Below the pieces are notes generated by a model, which did no database searches, was not told the origin of the DNA, and was given only the letters and a program-made list of their open reading frames with translations. A stretch of 21,049 nucleotides of DNA from Pseudomonadota bacterium. GTDB lineage: Bacteria; Desulfobacterota; Syntrophia; Syntrophales; UBA5619. Positions 5,860 to 14,523 of the stretch are shown here, piece by piece. Both the position numbers and the translations under genes were made by a program. The stretch is from positions 1 to 21,049 of the forward strand of contig JAHJXP010000247.1 of NCBI GenBank assembly GCA_018827585.1, in the 5' to 3' direction. How positions within the stretch are numbered: position 1 is the stretch's first letter; each line of letters begins with the position of its first letter.

Positions 5860-8800
5860 TTGTCCCGGTCCGACGGCCTGAAAAAAAGAATGGAAGAACG
5901 GCGCGCCCGCCTGCCGCGGCTCGTCTACCCCCCTGCCCTGCCGATCCTGGAAAAGAGAGCGGAGATCGTCGCCGCGATCCGAAAACATCCCGTGGTGGTC
6001 ATCACCGGAGAAACCGGTTCCGGGAAGACCACCCAGATCCCGAAGATGTGTCTGGAGGCAGGTCGCGGACTCGCCGGTCTGATCGGCTGCACGCAGCCCA
6101 GGCGCATCGCGGCGACCACCGTTGCCCGGCGGATCGCCGAGGAGATGGGAGAGGAGGTTGGCCGTTCGGTCGGCTACAAGATCCGCTTTGCCGACCGGAC
6201 GTCCCGGGACGCCTTTCTCAAGATCATGACCGACGGTATCCTCCTCGTGGAGGCGCAGAGCGATCCCCGGCTGCGGGCCTACGATACGATCATCGTCGAC
6301 GAGGCACATGAGCGGAGCCTCAACATCGACTTCATCCTCGGAATCCTCAAGAATCTTCTCGGCAGGCGGCCCGATCTTCGCATCGTCATTACGTCGGCGA
6401 CGATCGACACGGAAAAATTCTCCCGGGCCTTCGCCGGGGCCCCCGTCATCGAGGTTTCCGGGCGGCTCTACACCGTGGAGGTCCGTTACGAGCCCCTCGA
6501 TCGCGACCTCGAAGAAAAGGGGGAGATGACCCACGTGGATGCGGCCGTCCAGGCGGTCGAGGAAATCGTCAGGCGTCGCGAACCGGGAGACATCCTGATC
6601 TTCATGCCGACGGAACAGGATATCCGGGAGACCTGCGGGATTCTTGCCGGCCGCCTCCGGGAGGGGGCCGCAGTCCTCCCCCTTTTTTCCCGGCTGACCG
6701 GCTCCGAGCAGCAGCGGGTCTTTCAGCCCCTGGCGAAAAGAAAGATCGTGGTCGCGACCAATGTGGCGGAGACGTCGCTGACCATCCCCGGTATCCGCTA
6801 TGTGATCGATACGGGCCTGGCCCGCATCTCGCAGTACAACCCCCGTTCCCGGACGGCCGCCCTTCCCGTCCGGGCCGTGTCGCGAAGCAGCGCCGATCAG
6901 CGGAAGGGCCGCTGCGGGCGCGTCCAAAACGGGATCTGCATCCGTCTCTACGCCGAGGAAGACTATCTCGCCCGCCCCCTCTTTACACAGCCGGAGATCC
7001 TCCGTTCCAACCTGGCGGGCGTCATCCTGCAGATGCTCGCCCTCGATCTGGGCGATATCCAGGCCTTCCCCTTCATCGATCCGCCCTCCCCGAAGGGTGT
7101 CCGGGACGGGATCGATATCCTCCTGGAACTCGGCGCCATTGAGGCGGCGAAAAAGGAAGAGGGCAATGCGAAACAGCCGTGGTCTCTGTCCGAACGGGGA
7201 CGGATAATGGCCCGTCTTCCGCTCGATCCGCGGGTCTCGCGGATGGTCATCGAGGCGAGGCGGGAGGGCTGCCTGGCGGAGGTCGTCGTCATCGCCGCTG
7301 CGCTGAGCATTCAAGATCCGCGGGAAAGGCCGGCCGGAAAGGAGGCCGAGGCCGACCGGATTCACGCCCCGTTGAAGGACCCCGCCTCCGATTTCGTCGC
7401 CCTGCTTAATATGTGGGAGCGCGTCCGCGAGGTTGCGGAGTCTCACGGATCGGAAAACCGGGTCCGCCGCTTCTGCCGCGAACATCTCCTCTCCTACCGG
7501 CGGATGAGGGAGTGGCGGGACGTCCATGATCAGCTCCTGGCCATCCTCGCCGGGCAGAAGCTCCTACCGAAGACGCCCCCCGCGCCGAAGAAGGAGGGGG
7601 CGGAGCTTTACGCGGCAATCCATCGTTCCATCCTGAGCGGCTACCTCGGCCATATCGCCGTCAAAAAGGAAAAGAACCTCTACACGGCCGCCCAGGGGCG
7701 CCAGGCGATGCTCTTTCCCGGCTCCGGTCTGTTCAACCGGGGCGGGAGGTGGATCGTCGCTGCGGAGATGGTCGAAACCACGCGCCTGTTCGCCCGGACC
7801 GCGGCGAATATAGACAGCGGCTGGCTGGAAGAACTCGGCGGCAATCTCTGCCGCCGCACCTATTTTTCTCCGCACTGGGAAAAGGACCGGGGCGAGGTCG
7901 TGGCCTCCGAGCAGGTCACCCTCTTCGGCCTCACTATCGTGGAGGCCAGGCCCGTCTCGTTCGGGCGCATCGATCCGGAAGCGGCATCCCGGATCTTCAT
8001 CCGCAGCGCCCTCGTCGAGGGTGAGGTCAAAAGGCCCCTCCCCTTTCTCGCCCACAACCTGGCGCTGATCGAAAAGATCGCCGGCCTGGAGGAGAAGGTC
8101 CGCCGTCACGACCTTCTCGTCTCCGAGGAAGCAATGGCGGAGTTCTACGAAAAGCGAATCCATGGGATCTGCGACATCCGGACCCTGCAGCGCCTCGTCC
8201 GCGACCGGGGCGATGATGATTTCCTGCGGATGCGGGAGGCGGATCTCCTGTGCAGACCGCCCGATCCGGACGAGATCGCCCTTTTCCCCGAGACGGTGTC
8301 GGCAGGCGGCTGGCGACTGGCGTGCCTCTACCGTTTCGCCCCCGGAAAACCTGAGGACGGCGTCACCCTGAAAATCCCGGCGCAGGCCGCCCCCTCCGTT
8401 TCCACCGCTTTGCTGGACTGGGCCGTTCCGGGCCTGCTCAGGGAGAAGGTCATCGCCCTCCTCAAGGGGCTTCCCAAGGAATACCGGAAGAGGCTCCAGC
8501 CCCTCGCGCAGACCTCCGACATCGTCCTGGCGGAAATGGATCGCGAAGGCCTGCTCCTGACTGCCCTCGGCCGCTTTATCTACCGGAGATTCGGCGTCGA
8601 CATCCCCGGGGACCGCTGGCCGCTTGCGGCCCTCAACGCCCATCTCAAGCTCCGCTTTGCCGTTGTGGACGACAAGGGGCGCGAACTGGCCGCAGGACGG
8701 GATATCGACGTTCTCAAAAAGGGATTTGTCGGGGCGGAAGAGACGCAGGTGTTTGCGAGGACCCGCCGGCAATGGGAGAGGTCCGGCCTGACCGTTTGGG

Positions 8801-9663
8801 ATTTCGGCGACCTGCCGGAGAGCATCCCTCTGTCCGGCGCGGGGGAACCGGAGTCGGTCGCCTATCCGGGTCTCGAAGCAGCGGCCGGCGGCATCCGGAT
8901 CCGCCTATTCCTTTCCGCCTCCGAGGCCGGGTGCGCCCACCGCCAGGGGGTGAAGGCGCTCTTCGCCCTGCACTTTCGCGAGGAGCTGCGCCATCTGCGC
9001 AAGGGACTCGCCCCGGCCGGGGACCTGAAGCTGTGGGCCGCCGCTTTCGGCGGCGCCAAGGTCCTGGAGAACGCCCTCTTCGAGAAGGTCGTTTATGACC
9101 TCTTCTCGGCGGATATCCGCACCAAAGAAGCCTTTGCGGCCCATGCCGAAGAGGTCCGTTCGCGAATCCTACTCCGGGGGCAGGAGATTGTCCGAATGGC
9201 CGTTCCTCCGCTGAAAGCCCTGTACGAGACGGCGGAACTCCTCAGGACCATCGAGGCCTCCAACCGTGGGAACCGGCCTGTCCTTGCGTTCCTCTCCGGT
9301 CTGCAAGAAGAGCTCGCGGTGCTCTTCCCGACGGATTTTCTGATCCGCTACGACGAGGAAAGGATAGGCCACATCGGGCGGTATCTGCGCGCTCTGGCCA
9401 TCCGCGCCCAGAGGGGCGCCGTCCATCTGGAAAAGGCCCTTGTCCGGGAAGAGGAGATCCGGCAGTTGCACGAACGCCGCGAGGAGATCCTCCGAGGCCT
9501 CCCCCCGCACGCCTCGGAGGAGAAAAGGCAAGCGATCGACGAGATGAGATGGATGATCGAAGAGTACAAGGTCTCCCTGTTTGCGCAGGAGCTTAAAACG
9601 GCCTTCCCCGTCTCCCGCAAGCGACTCGAGGCCAGGTTCGGCGAGATCGACAGGATGCTCTAA
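5860..9663 (+). CDS. hrpA: ATP-dependent DEAH-box RNA helicase HrpA
   Basis: A 1267-residue protein, close to the usual 1,300 of full-length HrpA. Motifs in order: Walker A GETGSGKTTQIP (50–61), TQPRRIAA (78–85), DEAH (147–150), SATIDTEKF (179–187), the helicase-C segment ATNVAETSLTIPG (299–311), and motif VI QRKGRCGR (347–354). The winged-helix/HA2 and OB-like regions follow, then the long C-terminal extension (DUF3418 type) that distinguishes HrpA from shorter DEAH helicases. The role known for the family is NTP-driven RNA or RNP remodelling, including rescue of stalled ribosomes in E. coli. The start is a TTG at 5860 with GGAG 6 nt upstream; the next ATG (5890) lacks a ribosome site. The stop TAA overlaps the stop of the convergent MFS gene. 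No motif is damaged. Confidence 0.95.
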   Translation: MSRSDGLKKRMEERRARLPRLVYPPALPILEKRAEIVAAIRKHPVVVITGETGSGKTTQIPKMCLEAGRGLAGLIGCTQPRRIAATTVARRIAEEMGEEVGRSVGYKIRFADRTSRDAFLKIMTDGILLVEAQSDPRLRAYDTIIVDEAHERSLNIDFILGILKNLLGRRPDLRIVITSATIDTEKFSRAFAGAPVIEVSGRLYTVEVRYEPLDRDLEEKGEMTHVDAAVQAVEEIVRRREPGDILIFMPTEQDIRETCGILAGRLREGAAVLPLFSRLTGSEQQRVFQPLAKRKIVVATNVAETSLTIPGIRYVIDTGLARISQYNPRSRTAALPVRAVSRSSADQRKGRCGRVQNGICIRLYAEEDYLARPLFTQPEILRSNLAGVILQMLALDLGDIQAFPFIDPPSPKGVRDGIDILLELGAIEAAKKEEGNAKQPWSLSERGRIMARLPLDPRVSRMVIEARREGCLAEVVVIAAALSIQDPRERPAGKEAEADRIHAPLKDPASDFVALLNMWERVREVAESHGSENRVRRFCREHLLSYRRMREWRDVHDQLLAILAGQKLLPKTPPAPKKEGAELYAAIHRSILSGYLGHIAVKKEKNLYTAAQGRQAMLFPGSGLFNRGGRWIVAAEMVETTRLFARTAANIDSGWLEELGGNLCRRTYFSPHWEKDRGEVVASEQVTLFGLTIVEARPVSFGRIDPEAASRIFIRSALVEGEVKRPLPFLAHNLALIEKIAGLEEKVRRHDLLVSEEAMAEFYEKRIHGICDIRTLQRLVRDRGDDDFLRMREADLLCRPPDPDEIALFPETVSAGGWRLACLYRFAPGKPEDGVTLKIPAQAAPSVSTALLDWAVPGLLREKVIALLKGLPKEYRKRLQPLAQTSDIVLAEMDREGLLLTALGRFIYRRFGVDIPGDRWPLAALNAHLKLRFAVVDDKGRELAAGRDIDVLKKGFVGAEETQVFARTRRQWERSGLTVWDFGDLPESIPLSGAGEPESVAYPGLEAAAGGIRIRLFLSASEAGCAHRQGVKALFALHFREELRHLRKGLAPAGDLKLWAAAFGGAKVLENALFEKVVYDLFSADIRTKEAFAAHAEEVRSRILLRGQEIVRMAVPPLKALYETAELLRTIEASNRGNRPVLAFLSGLQEELAVLFPTDFLIRYDEERIGHIGRYLRALAIRAQRGAVHLEKALVREEEIRQLHERREEILRGLPPHASEEKRQAIDEMRWMIEEYKVSLFAQELKTAFPVSRKRLEARFGEIDRML

Positions 9664-10949
9664 GGAACCCGAGAAGGATGCTTGGGGGGTTGCATCCGGA
9701 GGGTGACGATTGCGGACAGGAAAAAGGTCGCCACAAAAAAATAAAAGGGAAACGCGTAACTGCCGAACAGATCGAAGCAGAGCCCGGCAAAAACGGGACC
9801 GATCGCATTGGCGGTAAAATGGAGGGGATTCGCCAGGCTGTATATGCTGCCCAGGGAGCGGCGGCCGAAAAAGTCGGCCCAGATGACGGGAAGCATCGGG
9901 TTTCTGCCGCCGTGAAAGATCCCGTGCAAGGCCGCCAGCAGGAAAATTAAGCCGGTTCCCGCGGCGCCGTCGAACCTGAATAGTACCGCCCAATAAAACA
10001 GGAGAAACAACAGGCCGTTCCCGGCCACATTTACCGCCAGAATGCGCTGAATGCGGAATTTTTCGGCAAGGATCCCCCATAACGGCGAGCCCGCCATGCC
10101 GAAGACGGCGACAGTGGTGAGGACCAAAACGGCGTTGGTTTCGCTGAACCCCTGATCGGTCAAAAAGGGATAGATATGAAAATTGATGCCCGCCTGCATA
10201 AACGGTATCAGGCTGTTCACAAAAGTCAGCAGCCAAAACGCCCTGGTCCGCGTTGCCTGTGCCCGCGTCCAGGTCTGTTCCGAATCGCTGCCGGTTGCCT
10301 CAATGCGGCCTGAATGACCCTCAGTCCCTTTCTTATCGAAAACAGGCGAGGCGCCGTCCGGTAGAAGCCCCATGTCTTCGGGCCGATGACGAAGAAAGAG
10401 CAGCGCGGGGATGCCGGACATAAAAAACACCACCGCGCCCAGGGTCCCCCAGGCGAATCTCCATCCCAGGGCCAGAATCAGAAACTGGACCATCAGGGGC
10501 AGAAGGGCGCTGCCGAGCCGATCGCCGACCCTCGTGATTCCCATGGCCCTGCCCCGCTGCCGTACAAACCAGTTGGCCACCGTCACCGAGATGGCCAGGC
10601 TCAGCACCCCGACGGCAATCATCCGCCCCACCCCGAAAAACAGGTAAAGCTGCCAGAGGTGATTGACGAACGTCATGGCGCCCAGTCCGAGGCTCAAAAA
10701 CACGATTCCCCAGAAAGCGACCATTCTCGGTCCGTATCGATCCAAAATCGGGCCTACGACCAGGGACAACAGCCCCCCGGAGATGGAACCGAAGGCAATC
10801 GCACCGGTGACGGAAGCCCGCGTCCAGCCGAACTCTGCCACCATCGGCTTCATGAAGATGGACAGGATGTTCTGAAAGACGCCGGACTCGGTAAAACCGA
10901 TCAGAAAGGAGACGCCGACAATAATCCAGCCATAAAAAGGTTTGCGCAA
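9660..10949 (-). CDS. MFS transporter, oxalate/formate antiporter or monocarboxylate-permease type
   Basis: A 429-residue, very hydrophobic protein with about 12 membrane segments in two halves, separated by a hydrophilic loop near residues 205–235. The first half has FYGWIIVGVSF at the N-terminus, the loop 2–3 MFS signature-like segment GPILDRYGPRMV, and NWFVRQRGRAMGI after the fourth segment. These are characteristic of the OFA/MCT branch that carries small carboxylates. The second half includes GILAEKFRIQRIL, a repeat of the loop motif. The start is a TTG at 10949 with GGGAAGG about 6 nt upstream. It converges on hrpA with a 4-bp overlap. The nitroreductase, kinase and EamA genes lie upstream on the same strand, but the intervening repeat element probably interrupts any operon. 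The substrate is not determinable from sequence. Confidence 0.9.
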   Translation of the reverse strand: MRKPFYGWIIVGVSFLIGFTESGVFQNILSIFMKPMVAEFGWTRASVTGAIAFGSISGGLLSLVVGPILDRYGPRMVAFWGIVFLSLGLGAMTFVNHLWQLYLFFGVGRMIAVGVLSLAISVTVANWFVRQRGRAMGITRVGDRLGSALLPLMVQFLILALGWRFAWGTLGAVVFFMSGIPALLFLRHRPEDMGLLPDGASPVFDKKGTEGHSGRIEATGSDSEQTWTRAQATRTRAFWLLTFVNSLIPFMQAGINFHIYPFLTDQGFSETNAVLVLTTVAVFGMAGSPLWGILAEKFRIQRILAVNVAGNGLLFLLFYWAVLFRFDGAAGTGLIFLLAALHGIFHGGRNPMLPVIWADFFGRRSLGSIYSLANPLHFTANAIGPVFAGLCFDLFGSYAFPFYFFVATFFLSAIVTLRMQPPKHPSRVP

Positions 10950-11011
10950 TTTTTACCTTCCCTGTTCCCGGTGGTCGCCTGCCACTTCATTAAAACGGGC
11001 AAGAAACAGCG

Positions 11012-11154
11012 CTTCGTAAAAAGTAAATATCCCCCTCCCCTGGCGGGAGGGGATGAAGGGGAGGGGGAAATAACATACGGCAATACAGTTACTTACCACC
11101 CCCACCCTAACCCTCCCCCATCAAGGGGGAGGAGATTTTGGACTTTTTACGAAG
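11012..11154. mobile_element. MITE-like element with 13-bp perfect terminal inverted repeats
   Basis: CTTCGTAAAAAGT at 11012–11024 is exactly inverted as ACTTTTTACGAAG at 11142–11154. Inside are two GC-rich palindromic blocks: CCCCCTCCCC with its GGGGAGGGGG partner around 11031–11068, and an ACCCTCCCCC with AAGGGGGAGG block around 11109–11133. There is no coding capacity beyond low-complexity Pro/Arg/Gly reading frames. The 5-mer CAGCG immediately precedes the left end (11007–11011) and recurs 4 bp after the right end (11159–11163), possibly a target duplication. The element is non-autonomous; no transposase is present in the window. It fills the gap between the nitroreductase stop and the MFS gene. 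Confidence 0.65.
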
Positions 11155-11157
11155 TCG

Positions 11158-11859
11158 TCAGCGTTTCCGTCCCACGGGAATCAGGTACAGGGGCTCGTGA
11201 TTCTTCGGCAGAGCGAGGATCCTCTGGATCTGATCATCATGGAAGGCCCCCACGGGGACAGCGGCCAATCCCAGTGCTGTGGCCTGGAGCAACAGGTTCT
11301 GGCAGGCATGCCCGGCCTCCATCTTGACGTACCTCTCCGCCCTGTTTGAGTATTTTCGCGCCGTCCTTTCATAGACGGCGGCAATGACGAAGACGGCCGG
11401 CGCTTCCCTGACGCAGGCCTGACCCAGGGCAGCCGTTGCGAGGGCGTTGCGGAGATCGTCCGTTGCGCTGCGGGCAAGCCGGTGATCCTGAGGGAAATAG
11501 TGGAACACGCCTTCCGGTAAAACGATGTAGATTTCCAGAGGGTACAGAGCCCCCGCCGAGGGCGCCGTCCTTCCCACCCAGCTTCTGGTTCTCCCTTGAA
11601 GCGCCCAGAGGAGCTGGGCCAACTCCTCTTCCGTCAGGGGGGTGGAAGAAAAATCCCGAACCGATTCCCGCTTTTTCAACACCTCTTCCAAGGACATCTT
11701 CCCTTTCGCGGCGGGGGCGGGAAGCCTGCGCACAGAATCACCTTGAACGCTTTTCATCGTCTTGTCCTCCGCCTGAGCCGATCCCGCGCCGGCAGCAGAG
11801 CAGGGATTGAAAAAAAAGCAACCGGCGATAATGACCGTCCATAACCTAAGGTGAATCAT
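11158..11859 (-). CDS. Exported SagB/nitroreductase-family oxidoreductase
   Basis: A 233-residue protein. The N-terminus (MIHLRLWTVIIAGCFF) is a signal sequence with a lipobox-like IAGC, so it may be a lipoprotein; a conventional cleavage near residues 25–30 is also possible. After a linker, residues 55–233 form an FMN-dependent nitroreductase fold of the SagB/ThcOx type: KRESVRDFSSTPLTEEELAQ, then GRTAPSAGALYPLEIY (the typical 'rt.PSaGalyPle.Y'), MEAGHACQNLLLQATALGL, and a closing YLIPVGRK. SagB-type proteins oxidise azolines in peptide maturation, but many stand-alone homologues have unknown substrates, and no cyclodehydratase or precursor peptide is visible here. It lies 22 bp downstream of the PfkB gene and probably shares its transcript. 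Its stop codon abuts the MITE-like element. Confidence 0.85.
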   Translation of the reverse strand: MIHLRLWTVIIAGCFFFNPCSAAGAGSAQAEDKTMKSVQGDSVRRLPAPAAKGKMSLEEVLKKRESVRDFSSTPLTEEELAQLLWALQGRTRSWVGRTAPSAGALYPLEIYIVLPEGVFHYFPQDHRLARSATDDLRNALATAALGQACVREAPAVFVIAAVYERTARKYSNRAERYVKMEAGHACQNLLLQATALGLAAVPVGAFHDDQIQRILALPKNHEPLYLIPVGRKR

Positions 11860-11881
11860 GTCTCTCTCTCATCCCGGGACA

Positions 11882-12793
11882 TCATCCGTTGACGGCATAT
11901 TTTTGTCTGAGCTCCTCAAGCGAGGGAATCCCCGCCCGCCCGCCGAGCTGAAGGCTGACCCGTGCCGCCGCCCAGGCGCCCAGATCCAGACTTTTTTCCG
12001 CGTCCCACCCACTTAGCAGGCCGTAGATGAAGCCGGCGTGAAAAACATCCCCACAGCCGGTGGTATCGACGGCCTTCACCGGATAGGCCTGTTTTTCAAT
12101 AAATTTTCCTTCAGCCAATGCGACATAACCCGCCTCTCCCAGGGTGACGCCGACCACCCGCGGGCACAGCTCTCCCAGCATTCGGCAGGCCTGAAAGGGG
12201 TTGTGACCGCCCGTCAGGGCGCGGGCAAAGGACTCGGAGACGATAAAACAGTCGCTGAGCTTCGCCAGGTCGAGCATTCCCTCGCGGAGCGTCCCTGCAT
12301 CCACGACCACGGCCACCCCTGCCAGCCGGGCCTTGCCGGCTGCAAAAAGGGCGGTCTCCATGCAAAGGCCGTCGGTGTGGAGCACCCGGGCCTGCCGGAG
12401 CAGCGACAGGTCTATTTCCTCGGGCCTGATCGCCGGTCCGGTCGGTTGCCGCCAGAAGATCGTCCGCCGGCCCCAGGCCGGCTCCGCGGCGATAAAGGCA
12501 AATTGGGAGGCGGCCCCCTTTCGGATGACCAGACCGGCCGTATCGACCCCTTCCTCGCGCAGGGAAGCCTCGATCAGCCCGCCGAAGACATCGTCGCCTA
12601 TGACGCCGGCAAGATGGCAGGAAAACCCCCACCGGGAGAGGGCCACCAGCGCCGTCGCCGCCGGTCCGCCTCCCTGGATGACCGTCTCTAAAAGCTCGTA
12701 TTTGACGTCAGGCGGCGGATAGGCGTCCACCTTCCCGATATAATCAAGGGAACACTGCCCCAGACCAAAGACCTGCAAGGCGGCTTTTGGCAT
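11882..12793 (-). CDS. PfkB-family carbohydrate/nucleoside kinase
   Basis: A 303-residue ribokinase-like kinase. The N-terminal part has VFGLGQCSLDYIGKVDAYP and the glycine-rich substrate segment IQGGGPAATALVALSRWG, followed by GVIGDDVFG. The C-terminal PfkB signature is DTTGCGDVFHAGFIYGL, with the catalytic base at Asp249 and the anion-hole GCGD. Known members phosphorylate sugars or nucleosides at a primary hydroxyl with ATP; the substrate is undetermined. Two tandem ATGs (12796 and 12793) overlap the TGA stop of the EamA gene. The second is preferred because GGAGG sits 4 nt before it. The overlap implies translational coupling. A longer reading from upstream in this frame only overlaps the EamA gene and is not credible. 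Confidence 0.88.
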   Translation of the reverse strand: MPKAALQVFGLGQCSLDYIGKVDAYPPPDVKYELLETVIQGGGPAATALVALSRWGFSCHLAGVIGDDVFGGLIEASLREEGVDTAGLVIRKGAASQFAFIAAEPAWGRRTIFWRQPTGPAIRPEEIDLSLLRQARVLHTDGLCMETALFAAGKARLAGVAVVVDAGTLREGMLDLAKLSDCFIVSESFARALTGGHNPFQACRMLGELCPRVVGVTLGEAGYVALAEGKFIEKQAYPVKAVDTTGCGDVFHAGFIYGLLSGWDAEKSLDLGAWAAARVSLQLGGRAGIPSLEELRQKYAVNG

Positions 12794-13647
12794 CATCCCT
12801 CCGCCGGCGGGGCGCCGGTCCCCCGGTAATGCATGACGGCGCGGAAGAAGATGGAGAGCATCACCACGGAGCCGCCGAAAAGGGCCCAGGGACCGATCCG
12901 TTCTCCCACGAAACAAAAGACCCAGAGGGGATTGAGGACCGGTTCAAGCGCCGGGATGAGGATACCCTCCATGGCCGTTACCCTCTTTATTGCCCAGGCG
13001 TAGAATACATAGGACAACCCGAGCTGGAGAAGGCCGAGGAGCGCAAGTCCGAGCCAGTCCGTCCCGCCGGGCGGTGACGCCGCCATCCAGGGCAGGCAGA
13101 CAAGGGCGGTCAAAAGATTGCCTACTATTATGGAACCTGCCGGCGAGGCGTCCTTTTGCATTCGCAGCAGGAGGACGAGCGAAGCGAAAGCGAACCCGGA
13201 GATCACGGCCAGGATATTGCCTGCCAGCCCGCCTGCACTCAATTTATCGAAAAAAAACAGCAACATGCCGAATAGTACGGCTGCAATGGCCGTCCAGTCA
13301 AACCATCTGGTCTTTTCTTTCAGTAACCATCCGGAAAGCAGGGCCACGTAAACCGGCGCGGTATATTGCAGCAGAATGGCATTGCCCGCCGTGGTGAGCT
13401 TGGTGGCGCAGACGAAGAGGATGACCGTCGCCGCGTAACTTACCCCGCCGGCAAGCTGTGCGGCCGAGAGATTGACGGCCCGCCCGCCGAAAAAGATTAG
13501 CAGGACCGGCAGGGCGATGGCGCTCCTGAATCCGGCGACGGCCAGGGCGGGCAGGTGGACCCCCTTGATCAGAGCGCCGCCCGTGCTCCAGAGAACGGCC
13601 GCGGCCAAAAGAAGAAAAACCGCCTGCGACCGCTTATCGATGGCCAC
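12793..13647 (-). CDS. EamA/DMT-superfamily transporter (RhaT/RarD-like)
   Basis: A 284-residue inner-membrane protein with about 10 hydrophobic segments forming two EamA repeats. The first has FLLLAAAVLWSTGGALIKG and, later, NAILLQYTAPVYVALLSGW (the typical 'a.....Pv.v.ll' segment). The second ends in AMEGILIPALEPVLNPLWVF, the matching motif of repeat two. Family members export or import metabolites such as amino acids, sugars or nucleosides. The start is a GTG at 13647, giving MAIDKRSQ, with only a weak GGA ribosome site. Its stop overlaps the start of the PfkB kinase, so a shared substrate is plausible but inferred. This is the first gene of the kinase/nitroreductase transcript. Confidence 0.88.
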   Translation of the reverse strand: MAIDKRSQAVFLLLAAAVLWSTGGALIKGVHLPALAVAGFRSAIALPVLLIFFGGRAVNLSAAQLAGGVSYAATVILFVCATKLTTAGNAILLQYTAPVYVALLSGWLLKEKTRWFDWTAIAAVLFGMLLFFFDKLSAGGLAGNILAVISGFAFASLVLLLRMQKDASPAGSIIVGNLLTALVCLPWMAASPPGGTDWLGLALLGLLQLGLSYVFYAWAIKRVTAMEGILIPALEPVLNPLWVFCFVGERIGPWALFGGSVVMLSIFFRAVMHYRGTGAPPAEG

Positions 13648-13848
13648 GATCTTTATTTCCGTTCATGGTTTTTTTCAAGATTTCGGTTTTCGGACGATGC
13701 TTTGACAAAGTGGGCCTGCTTCGTCCAGATCTTCCGCGCCCGCCTTCCCGCGTCAAACCTCATCAATGCCTGCCGAGTGTATGGGGCCGGCGGGTTAGTG
13801 TCAAGACAATTCGAACGATGCCGGCCCTTCCGCCACCGAAACGATTCC
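13648..13848. other. Intergenic, no recognised gene
   Basis: Upstream region of the EamA gene. All frames were read, and none gives a recognisable product or a ribosome site with a convincing start. It may contain the EamA promoter and an unrecognisable decayed 5' part of the adjacent pldA remnant. The Ser–His catalytic segment of PldA is not found here. Confidence 0.6.
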
Positions 13849-14164
13849 AGCCTCATCCTGAAGACTTGGGCCCGCATTCCCGAGAGGGATAGCAAGGACG
13901 ACAATCCGGATATCATTTCATACCTCGGTTACGGGGAGATCTGGGCGGGGACCGTTTGGAGAGATTACCACCTCGGGGCTCATGTTCAGGAATAATTTCC
14001 GTTTCAACGAGAATCGCAGCGCCCTGCAATTCGAGGTGAGCTTCCCCCTGATCGAGCACATCAACGGCTACATCCAGTATTTCTCAGGATACGGCGAGAG
14101 TCTCATCGACTACAACCACTTCACGAACCGCATCGGCGTTGGGGTGATCGTGAAGGCTTGGTAG
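13849..14164 (+). pseudogene. pldA: Phospholipase A1 (OMPLA/PldA) C-terminal remnant, truncated and frameshifted
   Basis: Two overlapping + frames together give a PldA C-terminus. The first (from 13849) reads SLILKTWARIPERDSKDDNP then DIISYLGYGEIW, matching the family's 'LKPWYRIPE..kdDNPDI..YLGhG'. The second (from about 13982) reads MFRNNFRFNENR then YIQYFSGYGESLIDYNH and IGVGVIV, matching the last beta strands of the barrel, and ends at TAG 14162–14164. The join needs one extra base to be removed in the GGGG run near 13975. The N-terminal two-thirds, including the catalytic residues, is missing. PldA is an outer-membrane phospholipase of Gram-negative bacteria; this copy cannot be functional. 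It is too short for recent single-error explanations alone, although the frameshift itself might be a sequencing error. Confidence 0.85.
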
Positions 14165-14523
14165 GAGAGTTCAAGGCCTGAGAATTTGATAAGAAACTGC
14201 CTATCACCGGATTCTTGAAACACCTGCAGGCAAAAATGGTGAAAACACCTACAATGTCACACAGGGCTACATCACTTAGAGTCAATAATTACGGTTTGTA
14301 ATGGTGAAAATAAGGAGCGCCTCATATTAACCCATCTTCCGCAGTTATAAAGTTTCAAAGACGTGATATTAAGTAGTTACGATAAAAATCAGGACATTTT
14401 CGTCACTACATTTTCGATGATTTTGGGTTTGCTGGGGAGCAGAATCTTCATTCTCTTAAGCAGCACCTTCATCAGACAATTCAGTTTGTCTTTAGTGATA
14501 CCTTTTCTGCTCGAACCCTTTCA
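14165..14523. other. Lower-GC intergenic stretch, no recognised gene
   Basis: Between the pldA remnant and the paaK stop codon. It is clearly richer in A/T than its neighbours. ATGGTGAAAA occurs at about 14236 and again near 14300. On the minus strand a short frame just past the paaK stop reads KGITKDKLNCLMKVLLKRMK and ends soon after with no credible start codon; it was not called. No terminator with a U-tract was found for the paaK transcript. Confidence 0.55.

Noticed and set aside
5740..7527. Long minus-strand open frame opposite the start of hrpA
   Set aside because: Pro/Gly/Arg/Asp-rich composition with no family motif, fully antisense to the well-supported helicase. It is a shadow of GC-rich codon use; the same applies to minus-strand frames at 7564–8772 and 9169–10236.
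10386..11327. Plus-strand open frame running through the MFS gene and the MITE-like element
   Set aside because: Low-complexity product whose PHPNPPPSRGR-like part comes from the repeat element itself; the rest is antisense to the transporter.
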